A stretch of 64,000 nt of DNA, taken from contig NZ_FNNV01000011.1 of NCBI RefSeq assembly GCF_900106745.1, forward strand, positions 172,810 to 236,809. The letters are read 5' to 3'. Positions 9,052-17,362 of the stretch are shown here, piece by piece. The notes below the pieces were generated by a model. It did no database searches, was not told where the DNA came from, and saw only the letters and a program-made list of their open reading frames with translations. Both the position numbers and the translations under genes were made by a program. Source of the DNA: Paenibacillus sp. CF384. Its GTDB lineage: Bacteria; Bacillota; Bacilli; Paenibacillales; Paenibacillaceae. Within the stretch, counting starts at the first letter, position 1; every line of letters starts with the position of its first letter.

Positions 9052-10050
9052 ATGAAACAATCACTTATCATTGCCGAAGCCGGCGTTAACCATAATGGAG
9101 AAATGAAATTAGCCTATCAATTAATCGATGTCGCAGCTGAAGCTAAAGCGGATTATGTTAAATTTCAAACGTGGAAAAGCGAGCATGTTATATCCAAATT
9201 TGCTCCTAAAGCAGAGTACCAGAAAGAAACTACCGGCGAAGAAGAATCTATGCTGGAAATGGAAAAAAAGCTGGAGTTTCCATTCGAAAACTTTGTTTTA
9301 CTGAAAGACTACTGCAAGCAGAGGGGCATTGGCTTTATGTCGACGCCGTTTGATATCGAGAGCGCGAAGTTCTTGTTTTCTATTGGAGTGGATATGATTA
9401 AAATTCCTTCCGGAGAGATAACGAATTTGCCCTTTCTTGAAGTCATTGCGGAACATGACTGCCCGGTTATTCTCTCAACGGGCATGTGCGAAATAGAAGA
9501 AATTGAGGAAGCTATCCGCATTTTGACAAGTAAGGGAAACGCTAATATCTCGGTCTTGCATTGCAACACGCAATACCCAACTCCGATGCAAGACGTGAAT
9601 TTGCGGGCTATGGGGACGCTTAAAGAAAAGTTTGGTACCCCTGTAGGACTGTCCGACCACTCCCTGGGCATTGAAGTTCCGATTGCTGCAGTAGCGATGG
9701 GGGCGGAAGTGATTGAGAAGCATTTCACTTTAAGTCGAGACATGGAAGGGCCAGATCATAAAGCAAGCGTTGAGCCGGAAGAGCTTTGCAGCATGGTTCA
9801 AGCAATACGAAATATTGAATTGGCCATGGGGACTGACACTAAACATGTCACAGATTCTGAAAGAGAAAATATTGCAGTTGCACGAAAGAGCATCGTGGCG
9901 TCGAAACCTGTTTTACGAGGCGAAATGTTTACAACGGAAAATATTACAACCAAACGGCCGGGTACAGGCATTTCACCTATGAAGTGGTACGAAGTGCTGG
10001 GCAGCAAGGCAATAAGGGATTTCGAAGAAGACGAGTTGATTGAGCTATGA
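9052..10050 (+). CDS. neuB: Nonulosonate synthase NeuB/LegI
   Basis: The 332-residue protein is a NeuB-family synthase, which condenses phosphoenolpyruvate with a hexosamine to form a nine-carbon sugar acid. It shows the N-terminal AEAGVNHNG motif, VKFQTW, the PSGEITN and LSTGM strands of the TIM barrel, and LSDHSLG with a metal-binding HFT segment (EKHFTLSRDMEGPDH). A C-terminal SAF/antifreeze-like domain begins near residue 275 and ends with SPMKWYEVLG. The operon setting points to legionaminic acid synthase rather than sialic acid synthase, since legB and legC are present. Its stop overlaps the next start as ATGA. Confidence 0.93.
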   Translation: MKQSLIIAEAGVNHNGEMKLAYQLIDVAAEAKADYVKFQTWKSEHVISKFAPKAEYQKETTGEEESMLEMEKKLEFPFENFVLLKDYCKQRGIGFMSTPFDIESAKFLFSIGVDMIKIPSGEITNLPFLEVIAEHDCPVILSTGMCEIEEIEEAIRILTSKGNANISVLHCNTQYPTPMQDVNLRAMGTLKEKFGTPVGLSDHSLGIEVPIAAVAMGAEVIEKHFTLSRDMEGPDHKASVEPEELCSMVQAIRNIELAMGTDTKHVTDSERENIAVARKSIVASKPVLRGEMFTTENITTKRPGTGISPMKWYEVLGSKAIRDFEEDELIEL

Positions 10051-11210
10051 CAAGCAAATATAAAATTTGCATTGTTACGGCGACAAGGGCGGAATATGGT
10101 CTGCTAAGTTCCGTTATCAAACGTGTCCATAACGATCCGGAATGTGAATTACAGCTTGTTGTAACCGGTACCCACTTAGTACCCGAATTTGGACTTACCT
10201 TCGAAGAAATTGAGAATGATGGGGTCCCAATCACTCGAAAAATTGATATATATCAAGGCAACGAGGAAGCTCAGGTGCTTAGAACTATGGCCTTAGCCAG
10301 CAGTGAAATTGGACAAGCATTAGTAGAGTTAAATCCAGATATGGTGGTTCTACTCGGTGATCGATACGAATTGCTTCCCATTGCTGGCGCATGCGTCATT
10401 CTAAATATACCGATTGCTCACATCTCAGGCGGTGAAGTGTCGGAGGGGGCTATTGACGAATACATCAGGCACGCCGTGTCCAAGCTTTCTTATTTGCATT
10501 TCACTTCGACTGAAGATTATCGAAACAGAGTTATCCAGTTAGGTGAAGCGCCGGAGCGGGTGTTTAATGTCGGAGATTTAGGTATTGAGAATATTCAAAG
10601 TTTAAGACGGTTAAGTAAAGAACAGCTGGAAGAAGATTTGGGTATTATCATTGGGCCTAACATGCTTCAAGTGACCTTTCATCCTACAACCCTTGAGGCG
10701 GATTCAGAGCAGCAGTTTGGACAGTTGCTGGCAGCCTTGCAAGAAAGACCGGATTTTCAGATTGTATTCACAAGACCAAACGCGGACAGTGGGAGTGACC
10801 GCCTAAACCAAATGATTGATGAGTTTGTTGCTAATAATCCTCATCGGAGTTATGCCTTCGCATCGCTTGGTTATGTAAGGTTTCTAAGCTTAGTATCTTA
10901 CTGTTTAGCCATGGTAGGGAACTCTTCAAGCGGCGTTGTCGAGGTGGCAAGCCTGAAAGTGGGATCAATCAACATCGGAAACAGGCAAAAAGGAAGAATT
11001 TGTGCGGACTCTGTCATTCATTGCAGACCTGAAAAAGACGATATAATAGTATCCCTTGATTTTATTTGCTCCGCTGAATACCGATCGAATGTTTTAGAGG
11101 TTAAAAATCCATATGAATCTAACGGAACTTCGAAGCAAATCGTTGACTATATGAAGGAAAGTTTGGACAACTATGCAGGGATGCAAAAGTCTTTTTATAG
11201 AGGTGATTGA
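10047..11210 (+). CDS. neuC: Hydrolysing nucleotide-sugar 2-epimerase NeuC/LegG
   Basis: The 387-residue protein is a member of the UDP-GlcNAc 2-epimerase family of the NeuC type: TATRAEYGLL at the N-terminus, LLGDRYE near residue 105, SGGEVSEGAIDEYIRHA, and GNSSSGVVE with a sugar-binding serine cluster near residue 290. NeuC-type enzymes release the nucleotide while inverting C2, giving free ManNAc or, in the legionaminate pathway, the 2,4-diacetamido-6-deoxy-mannose used by NeuB. It overlaps neuB by 4 bases and the following gene starts one base after its stop. Confidence 0.92.
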   Translation: MTSKYKICIVTATRAEYGLLSSVIKRVHNDPECELQLVVTGTHLVPEFGLTFEEIENDGVPITRKIDIYQGNEEAQVLRTMALASSEIGQALVELNPDMVVLLGDRYELLPIAGACVILNIPIAHISGGEVSEGAIDEYIRHAVSKLSYLHFTSTEDYRNRVIQLGEAPERVFNVGDLGIENIQSLRRLSKEQLEEDLGIIIGPNMLQVTFHPTTLEADSEQQFGQLLAALQERPDFQIVFTRPNADSGSDRLNQMIDEFVANNPHRSYAFASLGYVRFLSLVSYCLAMVGNSSSGVVEVASLKVGSINIGNRQKGRICADSVIHCRPEKDDIIVSLDFICSAEYRSNVLEVKNPYESNGTSKQIVDYMKESLDNYAGMQKSFYRGD

Positions 11211-11211
11211 G

Positions 11212-12267
11212 ATGAAAGCCATTGAGGACATCTTTGTTTATCCAGCAACGACAATCATTGAGGCTCTTCATATCATTGATCGCGGATCTGTGCAAATTGC
11301 ACTTGTAGTAGATGAGGAACAGCGTCTCCTAGGTACGATTACGGATGGCGATGTACGAAGAGGCATTTTGCGTGGAATTGAGTTAACTTCGCCAGTTTCT
11401 CAGGTTATGAATCGCGAACCTCGAACTGCCAAACTGGATATGGATCGCGATATGATGCTAAGCATCATGCAATATTTGAATTTAAGACAATTTCCTGTGC
11501 TGGACAATGACGGCAGGGTGGTTCGTCTTGAACTGATAGATGAATTACTTCAACGAGGAAAAGACACTAAAGACAACTGGGTTGTAATTATGGCTGGTGG
11601 ACTCGGAACAAGGTTGGGTGAATTGACCAAGGATTGTCCAAAGCCTCTGCTTCGTGTTGGTGCGAAGCCGATACTGGAGATTATCTTAGAAAGTTTCGTG
11701 GCTAGTGGCTTTCATCGTTTTTACTTATCTGTTAATTATCGGGCGGATATGATTCGTGATTACTTTGGCGACGGTACGCGCTGGGGCATAGAAATTCGTT
11801 ATCTTCATGAGACCAAGCGTCTTGGAACGGCAGGGGCACTGGGACTGCTTCCGGAGCAGCCTAACTCGCCGATCATTGTTATGAACGGAGATTTGTTGAC
11901 GAAAGTGAACTTTCGGCAGTTGGTCGATTTTCATCTTGAATCGGGCTCAAAGGCTACGATGGGGGTTCGCGAGTATGAGTTTCAAGTACCTTACGGAGTC
12001 GTACAGGTGGAGAGCAACAGGCTTCGGAGCATAGAAGAGAAGCCTGTACAGAAGTTTTTTACGAATGCTGGTATTTATGTGCTTAATCCGGAAATTTTAC
12101 ATAAGATTCCGCAAGATATGTACTACGATATGACCACCTTGTTCGAGGAAACATTGGGTAATGATTTGACTACTTCCGCCTTTCCAATTCGGGAATATTG
12201 GATCGACATTGGAAGGCTCGATGATTTCGAACGGGCGAACGGCGAGTTTTTGGAGGTATTCGGATGA
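11212..12267 (+). CDS. ptmE: PtmE-like CBS-domain nucleotidyltransferase
   Basis: The protein (351 residues from ATG 11212) has two CBS units in residues 1-115 (TTIIEALHIID and GTITDGDVRRGIL, then QFPVLDNDGRV) and a sugar-1-phosphate nucleotidyltransferase domain from residue 122 with GGLGTRL, KPLLRVG and MNGDLL. In C. jejuni PtmE makes the GDP-GlcNAc that feeds the legionaminate pathway. An in-frame ATG at 11173 inside neuC is rejected because GAGGTGA (11200-11206) lies 5 bases before 11212. CBS domains suggest control by an adenine nucleotide. Its end overlaps the next gene (ATGA). Confidence 0.85.
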   Translation: MKAIEDIFVYPATTIIEALHIIDRGSVQIALVVDEEQRLLGTITDGDVRRGILRGIELTSPVSQVMNREPRTAKLDMDRDMMLSIMQYLNLRQFPVLDNDGRVVRLELIDELLQRGKDTKDNWVVIMAGGLGTRLGELTKDCPKPLLRVGAKPILEIILESFVASGFHRFYLSVNYRADMIRDYFGDGTRWGIEIRYLHETKRLGTAGALGLLPEQPNSPIIVMNGDLLTKVNFRQLVDFHLESGSKATMGVREYEFQVPYGVVQVESNRLRSIEEKPVQKFFTNAGIYVLNPEILHKIPQDMYYDMTTLFEETLGNDLTTSAFPIREYWIDIGRLDDFERANGEFLEVFG

Positions 12268-13178
12268 GAGCGGTTGTCGTAGGGTACGGATCAATTGGTC
12301 AGCGTCATGCGCGTTTGCTGCAAGCCATGAATGTGGAAACGGCAGTCGTTAGCGGTAGAGATATTGATTTTCCGATTGTATTCCATCATTTGAAAGAAGC
12401 CGTCGAACAATTTGCGCCAAACTATATAATCATCGCCAATAAATCATCTGAACATCACTCCACACTGCTTCAGCTTATCGAATATCATTGGAAGGGTACA
12501 GTGCTCGTTGAGAAACCTCTTTATCATGAGGAGAAGACGTTGCCTAACGATCATGGGCTGCGGATCTTTGTTGCGTATAACTTGCGTTTCCACCCATTAC
12601 TGCTAAAACTTCGTTCAGCGCTTAAGAATGAACGACTTTTATCCATTACGGCATATGCCGGTCAATATTTGCCCACTTGGCGCCTTCAAAGGGATTATCA
12701 ATTGAGCTACTCCGCGAGGAAGGAAGAGGGTGGAGGTGTGCTCCGCGATTTGAGCCATGAACTGGATTATCTAAACTGGCTGTGCGCTGGATGGGTGCGA
12801 TTAAGTGCTCTTGGGGGCCAGGTCAGTTCATTGGAGATAACCAGTGAAGATACGTGCGGTATTCTTATGGAAATGAGAGAGTGTCCGCTAGTAACGCTCC
12901 AGATGAACTATTTGGATCGGCCAGGACGCAGAGAGCTATTGATCCTTACAGATCGCCATACTTTCAAAATTGATTTCAGTAAAAGGCTATTTATTCAAGA
13001 CAATCATTCTGAAGTCATTACAGTAGATCGCGATGAAACGTACATCGCGCAACATACGGCCATTATGAATCAACAGTGGGATCGCCTCTGTTCTTTACAG
13101 GAAGGACAAGACATTGTCAGGATGATAGATGCAGTTGAGCGATCCATATTGAACAGGGAGTGGGTAATGAATGAGTAA
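12264..13178 (+). CDS. ptmF: PtmF-like Gfo/Idh/MocA oxidoreductase
   Basis: The 304-residue protein starts with a Rossmann turn (VVGYGSIGQRHARLL), has the EKP motif of the Gfo/Idh/MocA family (VLVEKPL, near residue 93) and the C-terminal domain segment GGGVLRDLSHELDYLNWL that carries the catalytic His. It lies between ptmE- and ptmB-like genes exactly where C. jejuni has ptmF, which was assigned to early steps making the GlcN precursor. The precise reaction here is not shown by sequence. It overlaps both neighbours, by 4 and 8 bases. Confidence 0.75.
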   Translation: MRAVVVGYGSIGQRHARLLQAMNVETAVVSGRDIDFPIVFHHLKEAVEQFAPNYIIIANKSSEHHSTLLQLIEYHWKGTVLVEKPLYHEEKTLPNDHGLRIFVAYNLRFHPLLLKLRSALKNERLLSITAYAGQYLPTWRLQRDYQLSYSARKEEGGGVLRDLSHELDYLNWLCAGWVRLSALGGQVSSLEITSEDTCGILMEMRECPLVTLQMNYLDRPGRRELLILTDRHTFKIDFSKRLFIQDNHSEVITVDRDETYIAQHTAIMNQQWDRLCSLQEGQDIVRMIDAVERSILNREWVMNE

Positions 13179-13881
13179 GCTGTGTTCGATTTGCGCTAGA
13201 GGTGGATCCAAAGGAGTCAAGAATAAAAACATTCGCGAAATGCATGGCAAACCTCTCATTGCCTATAGTATTGAGCAAGCCCTTAAATCGCAATTGTTTG
13301 AGCACATCGCCGTAAGTAGTGATTCGCCGGCTATTCTTGAGGCAGCTGCCAAATGGGGAGCTGATATTCTGATCGAGCGCCCGCTTGAAATGGCTAGTGA
13401 TACGTCTGCGAAGCTTCCTGCCATTCGGCACTGCGTCCAACAAGCCGAGGAGAAAACAAATAAGACATTTTCCATCATCGTCGATTTAGATGCTACTTCT
13501 CCTTTACGTACAACCGAAGATATTATTAACTCGGTTAATTTGTTGGAAACTAGAGGCGTATCTAATTTAATTACAGGAGCACCTTCCCGTCGATCGCCTT
13601 ACTTCAATCTCGTGGAAATGAATGATGAGGGCTTCGTACGTCTTTCCAAATCACCTGATAAGCCTATCGTCAGAAGACAGGATGCGCCTAAATGCTTTGA
13701 TATGAATGCATCCATATATATTTGGAAAAGAGAGATTTTGCTGAATGATTATCCGTTATTCCTTCCGGATACCGTATTATATGAAATGCCTGAGGATCGA
13801 TCGGTGGATATTGACAGTGAGCTGGACTGGCGCGTAGTTGAATGGATTATGGGGAGTCGGAAGGAGGAAGTGACAGTATGA
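13171..13881 (+). CDS. ptmB: Acylneuraminate (legionaminate) cytidylyltransferase
   Basis: The 236-residue protein is a CMP-nonulosonate synthetase: the N-terminal ARGGSKGVKNKN motif binds CTP, followed by IAVSSDS, a DLDATSPLR strand near residue 105 and RRQDAP. It activates the nine-carbon sugar with CTP, making the donor used by the Maf transferase at the head of the operon. Related names are neuA, legF and pseF; ptmB is used because of the gene order. It starts within the end of ptmF and its stop overlaps the next ATG. Confidence 0.9.
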   Translation: MSKLCSICARGGSKGVKNKNIREMHGKPLIAYSIEQALKSQLFEHIAVSSDSPAILEAAAKWGADILIERPLEMASDTSAKLPAIRHCVQQAEEKTNKTFSIIVDLDATSPLRTTEDIINSVNLLETRGVSNLITGAPSRRSPYFNLVEMNDEGFVRLSKSPDKPIVRRQDAPKCFDMNASIYIWKREILLNDYPLFLPDTVLYEMPEDRSVDIDSELDWRVVEWIMGSRKEEVTV

Positions 13882-14702
13882 CCTATTCTTATAAAGCTTC
13901 GTTCGAGTTAAGTGGGAAAACTGCTATCGTAACAGGGGCTCTCGGGATTATAGGAAGCAAGGTTTGCACGGGGCTTGCAGAGTTCGGAGCAAACATCGTA
14001 GCCGTTGATTTGAACGAAGAGGCGGCAAACGATTTTGCTGGCAAATTAGCATTGAACTTTGGGGTTCAGGCAGTTGGCATCGGTTGTAACGTTGCTGATC
14101 CCGATGATGTCGCGATTATGGTAGAACGTGCGGTGAACATCATGGGAGGTGTTCACATCTTACATAACAACGCAGGCTATAAGCCGCTGGTAAGGGAGCA
14201 GTATCTGGCTCCATTCGAGGAGTACACACTGGAACAGTGGCGTGAAGTAATGTCTGTAAATATTGACGGCGTGTTTTTGGTAGCCAAAGAGGTTGGCAAG
14301 CAAATGGTCGAACAAGGCGTCGGTGGAACGATTATCCAAACTGCCTCCATCTATGGCATCATGGCTCCTGATCACCGTATCTACGAAGGCTCGAGTTACT
14401 TGGATAAGCCCATGGCGTCACCTGCAGTTTACTCCGCTTCAAAAGGCGGCGTTGTGGCTTTGACAAAATATTTAGCCGCATACTGGTCTAAGCAAGGGAT
14501 TCGTGTGAACACGATTACTCCAGGAGGGGTCGAAAGTGGGCAAAACGAGGAGTTCAAACGCAATTACTCAGCCCGAATTCCGCTTGGTCGAATGGCAGAA
14601 GCAGATGAAATGGTTGGAGCGGTTTTATATCTAGCCTCCGACGCATCCAGTTATGTTACAGGACAAAACATTATCGTTGATGGCGGGTTAGATGCCTGGT
14701 AA
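13878..14702 (+). CDS. ptmA: PtmA-like short-chain dehydrogenase
   Basis: A classical SDR of 274 residues: cofactor site TGALGIIGS, NNAG strand (HNNAGY), active-site Ser in QTASIYG and the YSASKGG Tyr-Lys pair, with a C-terminal ITPGGVES and VTGQNIIVDGG. The ATG at 13878 overlaps the stop of ptmB and follows AAGGAGG by 10 bases, so it is preferred to the upstream in-frame start at 13842. In C. jejuni ptmA and ptmF act together early in the pathway. It is the last gene before a strong terminator. Confidence 0.85.
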   Translation: MTYSYKASFELSGKTAIVTGALGIIGSKVCTGLAEFGANIVAVDLNEEAANDFAGKLALNFGVQAVGIGCNVADPDDVAIMVERAVNIMGGVHILHNNAGYKPLVREQYLAPFEEYTLEQWREVMSVNIDGVFLVAKEVGKQMVEQGVGGTIIQTASIYGIMAPDHRIYEGSSYLDKPMASPAVYSASKGGVVALTKYLAAYWSKQGIRVNTITPGGVESGQNEEFKRNYSARIPLGRMAEADEMVGAVLYLASDASSYVTGQNIIVDGGLDAW

Positions 14703-14744
14703 CAAATTATTACAAGTATAATGTGATGAGTGTTAGATAAAGAT

Positions 14745-14777
14745 AGAAGCCTTGGCAATTAGCCGAGGCTTCTTTTG
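14745..14777. terminator. Bidirectional intrinsic terminator between ptmA and the DUF2920 gene
   Basis: AGAAGCCTTGGC (14745-14756) pairs with GCCGAGGCTTCT (14762-14773), with one G-U pair and a short AT-rich loop, followed by TTTT on the plus strand. The stop codon of the converging minus-strand gene begins at 14780, so the same hairpin can end both transcripts. Confidence 0.85.
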
Positions 14778-15887
14778 TTACGTTCTATGGGGGGATGGGA
14801 CAATATGCAGCAGAGGAACCGCGGACTCGATTGAAAATTGATAGGTGTTCATTTCAGTTTGAATTGTATTTGGAGTATAGATGAGTTCAGTGCCAGTATC
14901 GAAGTTGGTTTTGTTCATAACATGATCAAATAATAGCAGAAAGTCTGCATCCAAACCATGATGAGCAGATTTAAATATAGGCCCTAGTGCTTCCTGTTCT
15001 GAAATGGCCTCAAGTGTGCAATGACTCACTTCGTTGCAAAACGCTAGTTTATCTTGTAATGATATGAGTATATCTTCACTACCATGAAAACTTTGTATAA
15101 TGCATTTATTATTGACTTGCCTATAAAGATCCTTAAGATGCAGCAGTTGAGGATCAAAATCCATTTCTGTTGCAAGATAATGATACATAATTTGAATGTC
15201 TAATAATCCTCTGCTTACGGAGGTCCCCCTTAACTTCTTTAAGAAGTTCGGGAATAACCAAGATGAGTTGTCGATTAGTAATGTAAAAAGTCCCGGATAA
15301 AATGCATTACATAGGTAAGCTAAGTAAGATCCGTGTGAATGTCCATACACGATAACTTTTTTAGTATTGAAAGTATAATCATTGTCTTTAAGAATTTCGA
15401 TTACATAAAACAGGGCAGTGAGATTATCCAATGCTTGCATGATCCCCATATCGTTAAAATTAGAGAGGCTTTCATTAAGATCTGCCTTGAAGCGAACAGC
15501 TCTGGGTTGAGCGTGATTACTATTGAGTAATCGCTGGAGTCCGTCAGCCTTACTGAAGTAATGTGCGATTTCTTCTTGAGTAAACATCTCACGTAGTTCA
15601 CTGATACTCATATCAAGGGAAAGCGGATCGCCGTGCTGCATAAATTCTTGACCAAAATAATCACATTGCACGACTACTAAATTATGTTGATCGGAGAACT
15701 GCTTCCTCATTTTAGAGTATACCTTGGAATTGGAGTTCCCGCCGAAGCCGGAAATAAGCAACAATATGCCAGTTTCTTCATTGACTCCTTCAGTGGGTTC
15801 CGTAAAGCAAAAACTTAACTCTCTCTCGCTATAGGAGTTGTAGATGTTTGGATGGGCAGACCAACGCAATGTATATTCTTTCGACAT
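14778..15887 (-). CDS. DUF2920 family alpha/beta-hydrolase-like protein
   Basis: The 369-residue protein has an alpha/beta-hydrolase plan: an oxyanion-type segment after strand 3 (LLLISGFGGNSNS), a nucleophile elbow GHSHGS with Ser184, an FHGSEDILI strand that could carry the acid residue, and a late HHGLD with the likely catalytic His. I match it to DUF2920, a family repeated in the Campylobacter flagellin glycosylation locus (the 617 family), where its function is not settled. Here it sits back-to-back with the end of the nonulosonate operon. The start at 15887 follows TGGAGGATTTT. A role in sugar deacylation or in handling a glycan donor is only a guess. No signal peptide is seen. Confidence 0.72.
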   Translation of the reverse strand: MSKEYTLRWSAHPNIYNSYSERELSFCFTEPTEGVNEETGILLLISGFGGNSNSKVYSKMRKQFSDQHNLVVVQCDYFGQEFMQHGDPLSLDMSISELREMFTQEEIAHYFSKADGLQRLLNSNHAQPRAVRFKADLNESLSNFNDMGIMQALDNLTALFYVIEILKDNDYTFNTKKVIVYGHSHGSYLAYLCNAFYPGLFTLLIDNSSWLFPNFLKKLRGTSVSRGLLDIQIMYHYLATEMDFDPQLLHLKDLYRQVNNKCIIQSFHGSEDILISLQDKLAFCNEVSHCTLEAISEQEALGPIFKSAHHGLDADFLLLFDHVMNKTNFDTGTELIYTPNTIQTEMNTYQFSIESAVPLLHIVPSPHRT

Positions 15888-16071
15888 TCAAAATCCTCCA
15901 ATTAATCGTGAGCAAAATAGATATGCCTATTTATCGGTTTTTACTTCTAATTCGAACAGATTGTTTATGCTGTATCTAGGGGAAATAGATTTATTTAAAC
16001 TTGCTATTAACATGGAGTAAATAAGCGATGACACGGGATCCACCTAAAATGTATTCGCTTACAAAAAAATA

Positions 16072-16101
16072 TTGACAATATTGTGAAAGCGGTGTTATAT
16101 T
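16072..16101 (+). promoter_or_regulatory. SigA-type promoter of the cold-shock gene
   Basis: TTGACA (16072-16077) and TATATT (16096-16101) are separated by 18 bases, or 17 if TTATAT is used as the -10. Transcription would begin near 16108, leaving a leader of about 54 bases before the cold-shock start codon. The region 15888-16071 upstream is AT-rich and holds nothing else I can support. Confidence 0.75.
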
Positions 16102-16161
16102 CGATTTGTGGGCCACGCCTAGTGATCTCGCAGCTATTTGAAGATGAAGGGAATGTTCTCA

Positions 16162-16359
16162 ATGCAAGGTAAAGTTAAATGGTTCAACGCAGAAAAAGGT
16201 TACGGTTTCATCGAGACAGAACAAGGCGGCGACGTATTCGTACATTTCTCCGCAATCCAATCCGAAGGTTTCAAAACTCTTGAAGAAGGCCAATCCGTAG
16301 AATTCGACATCGTCGAAGGCGCGCGTGGTCCTCAAGCTGCAAACGTTACTAAACTGTAA
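16162..16359 (+). CDS. Cold-shock protein (CspA/CspB family)
   Basis: A 65-residue single-domain RNA chaperone with both RNA-binding motifs, KGYGFI and VFVHFSAI, after the typical GKVKWFN start. The ATG at 16162 gives the standard family length and follows AAGGGA by 9 bases; the in-frame ATGs at 16138 and 16144 would add an atypical extension. It acts in the cytoplasm by melting mRNA secondary structure. It has its own promoter and terminator, so it is monocistronic. Confidence 0.95.
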   Translation: MQGKVKWFNAEKGYGFIETEQGGDVFVHFSAIQSEGFKTLEEGQSVEFDIVEGARGPQAANVTKL

Positions 16360-16420
16360 TCATACCGCTGTTAAGCGGCCACATAATAAATGGTACGCGC
16401 TTAACCGAATGATCGGCAGA

Positions 16421-16446
16421 AGCCCTGGGCAACCAGGGCTTTTTCT
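16421..16446 (+). terminator. Terminator of the cold-shock gene
   Basis: AGCCCTGG (16421-16428) pairs perfectly with CCAGGGCT (16433-16440) around a GCAA tetraloop and is followed by TTTTT. Confidence 0.92.
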
Positions 16447-16525
16447 TATGTTTACCCACTAATCTACGTCTAGAAACTAGAAACTACTTAATTATCAGAT
16501 ATTTCAAAAAATACAGAAAATAGCT

Positions 16526-16554
16526 TTGAGATCGCCCAGATAGGGTGTTATAAT
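16526..16554 (+). promoter_or_regulatory. SigA-type promoter of hpf
   Basis: TTGAGA (16526-16531), a 17-base spacer and a perfect TATAAT (16549-16554). The predicted start near 16561 gives a very short leader containing the AAAGGAGG ribosome binding site. Confidence 0.75.
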
Positions 16555-16581
16555 AAGACTATGTAAAAGGAGGAATGCCAC

Positions 16582-17127
16582 ATGAAATACAACATTCGAG
16601 GTCAACACATCCTGGTGACAGACGCCTTGCGCGAATATGTCGAGAAGAAGCTAAGCCGCCTAGAAAAGTATTTTGAAGAGCCGATTACCTCCGAGACAAA
16701 CGTTACGATGTCAGTTACGAAAGGCAAACATGTCATTGAAGTCATGATTCCACTCTCGAACGCAATGCTAAGAGCAGAGGAGAAGAGCGAGGATATGTAC
16801 GCTTCCATCGACTTGGTAGTGGACAAACTGGAGCGTCAAATTCGCAAACATAAAACTAAAATCAACAGCCGATATCGCAAAGAAAGCGGCATTCGCACGA
16901 TGTTCAAAGATGACGGCGCAGCAGTTCGGGTACTGGAGGAAGAGGACGACTACGAGCTAGTTCGAACGAAACGCTTCCTATTAAAGCCGATGGATGTGGA
17001 AGAAGCGATTCTGCAAATGAACATGGTCGGGCACAGCTTCTTCATGTTCGCGAATGCGACTACCAAAGAAGTGAATGTCGTCTATAAGCGCAGCGACGGT
17101 CGATATGGATTAATTGAAGCAGACTAA
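16582..17127 (+). CDS. hpf: Ribosome hibernation promoting factor, long form
   Basis: The 181-residue length and two-domain layout identify the long HPF. The N-terminal S30AE domain (residues 1-100, starting MKYNIRGQHILVT) binds the decoding channel. A linker leads to the C-terminal dimerisation domain (residues 125-181) with KPMDVEEAILQMNMVGHSFFMF and the terminal VVYKRSDGRYGLIE. Long HPF joins two 70S ribosomes into inactive 100S dimers in stationary phase. AAAGGAGG lies 8 bases before the ATG. Position upstream of secA is conserved in Firmicutes. Confidence 0.97.
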   Translation: MKYNIRGQHILVTDALREYVEKKLSRLEKYFEEPITSETNVTMSVTKGKHVIEVMIPLSNAMLRAEEKSEDMYASIDLVVDKLERQIRKHKTKINSRYRKESGIRTMFKDDGAAVRVLEEEDDYELVRTKRFLLKPMDVEEAILQMNMVGHSFFMFANATTKEVNVVYKRSDGRYGLIEAD

Positions 17128-17141
17128 TATGGAACACATCG

Positions 17142-17167
17142 GGCCCTGGGAAACCGGGGCTCTTTTT
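17142..17167 (+). terminator. Terminator of hpf
   Basis: GGCCCTGG (17142-17149) pairs with CCGGGGCT around a GAAA tetraloop and is followed by CTTTTT. Confidence 0.85.
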
Positions 17168-17362
17168 GCTTAAGGGCGGGCATGTAGGTCTAGGAAGCGG
17201 CATATAATGGAGACGCCTCTACGTGCAACCTGCTAGAAATACAGGATCATAGCGGGTTTTCGTGCGCAATCCAGCTTCTGCCTCGGGGGGCCAACATTGC
17301 GAGAACTGCCGCAAACTGATACAATTTATGCAAACAGGCGTAACAGACGAAAGGGGAAGACC

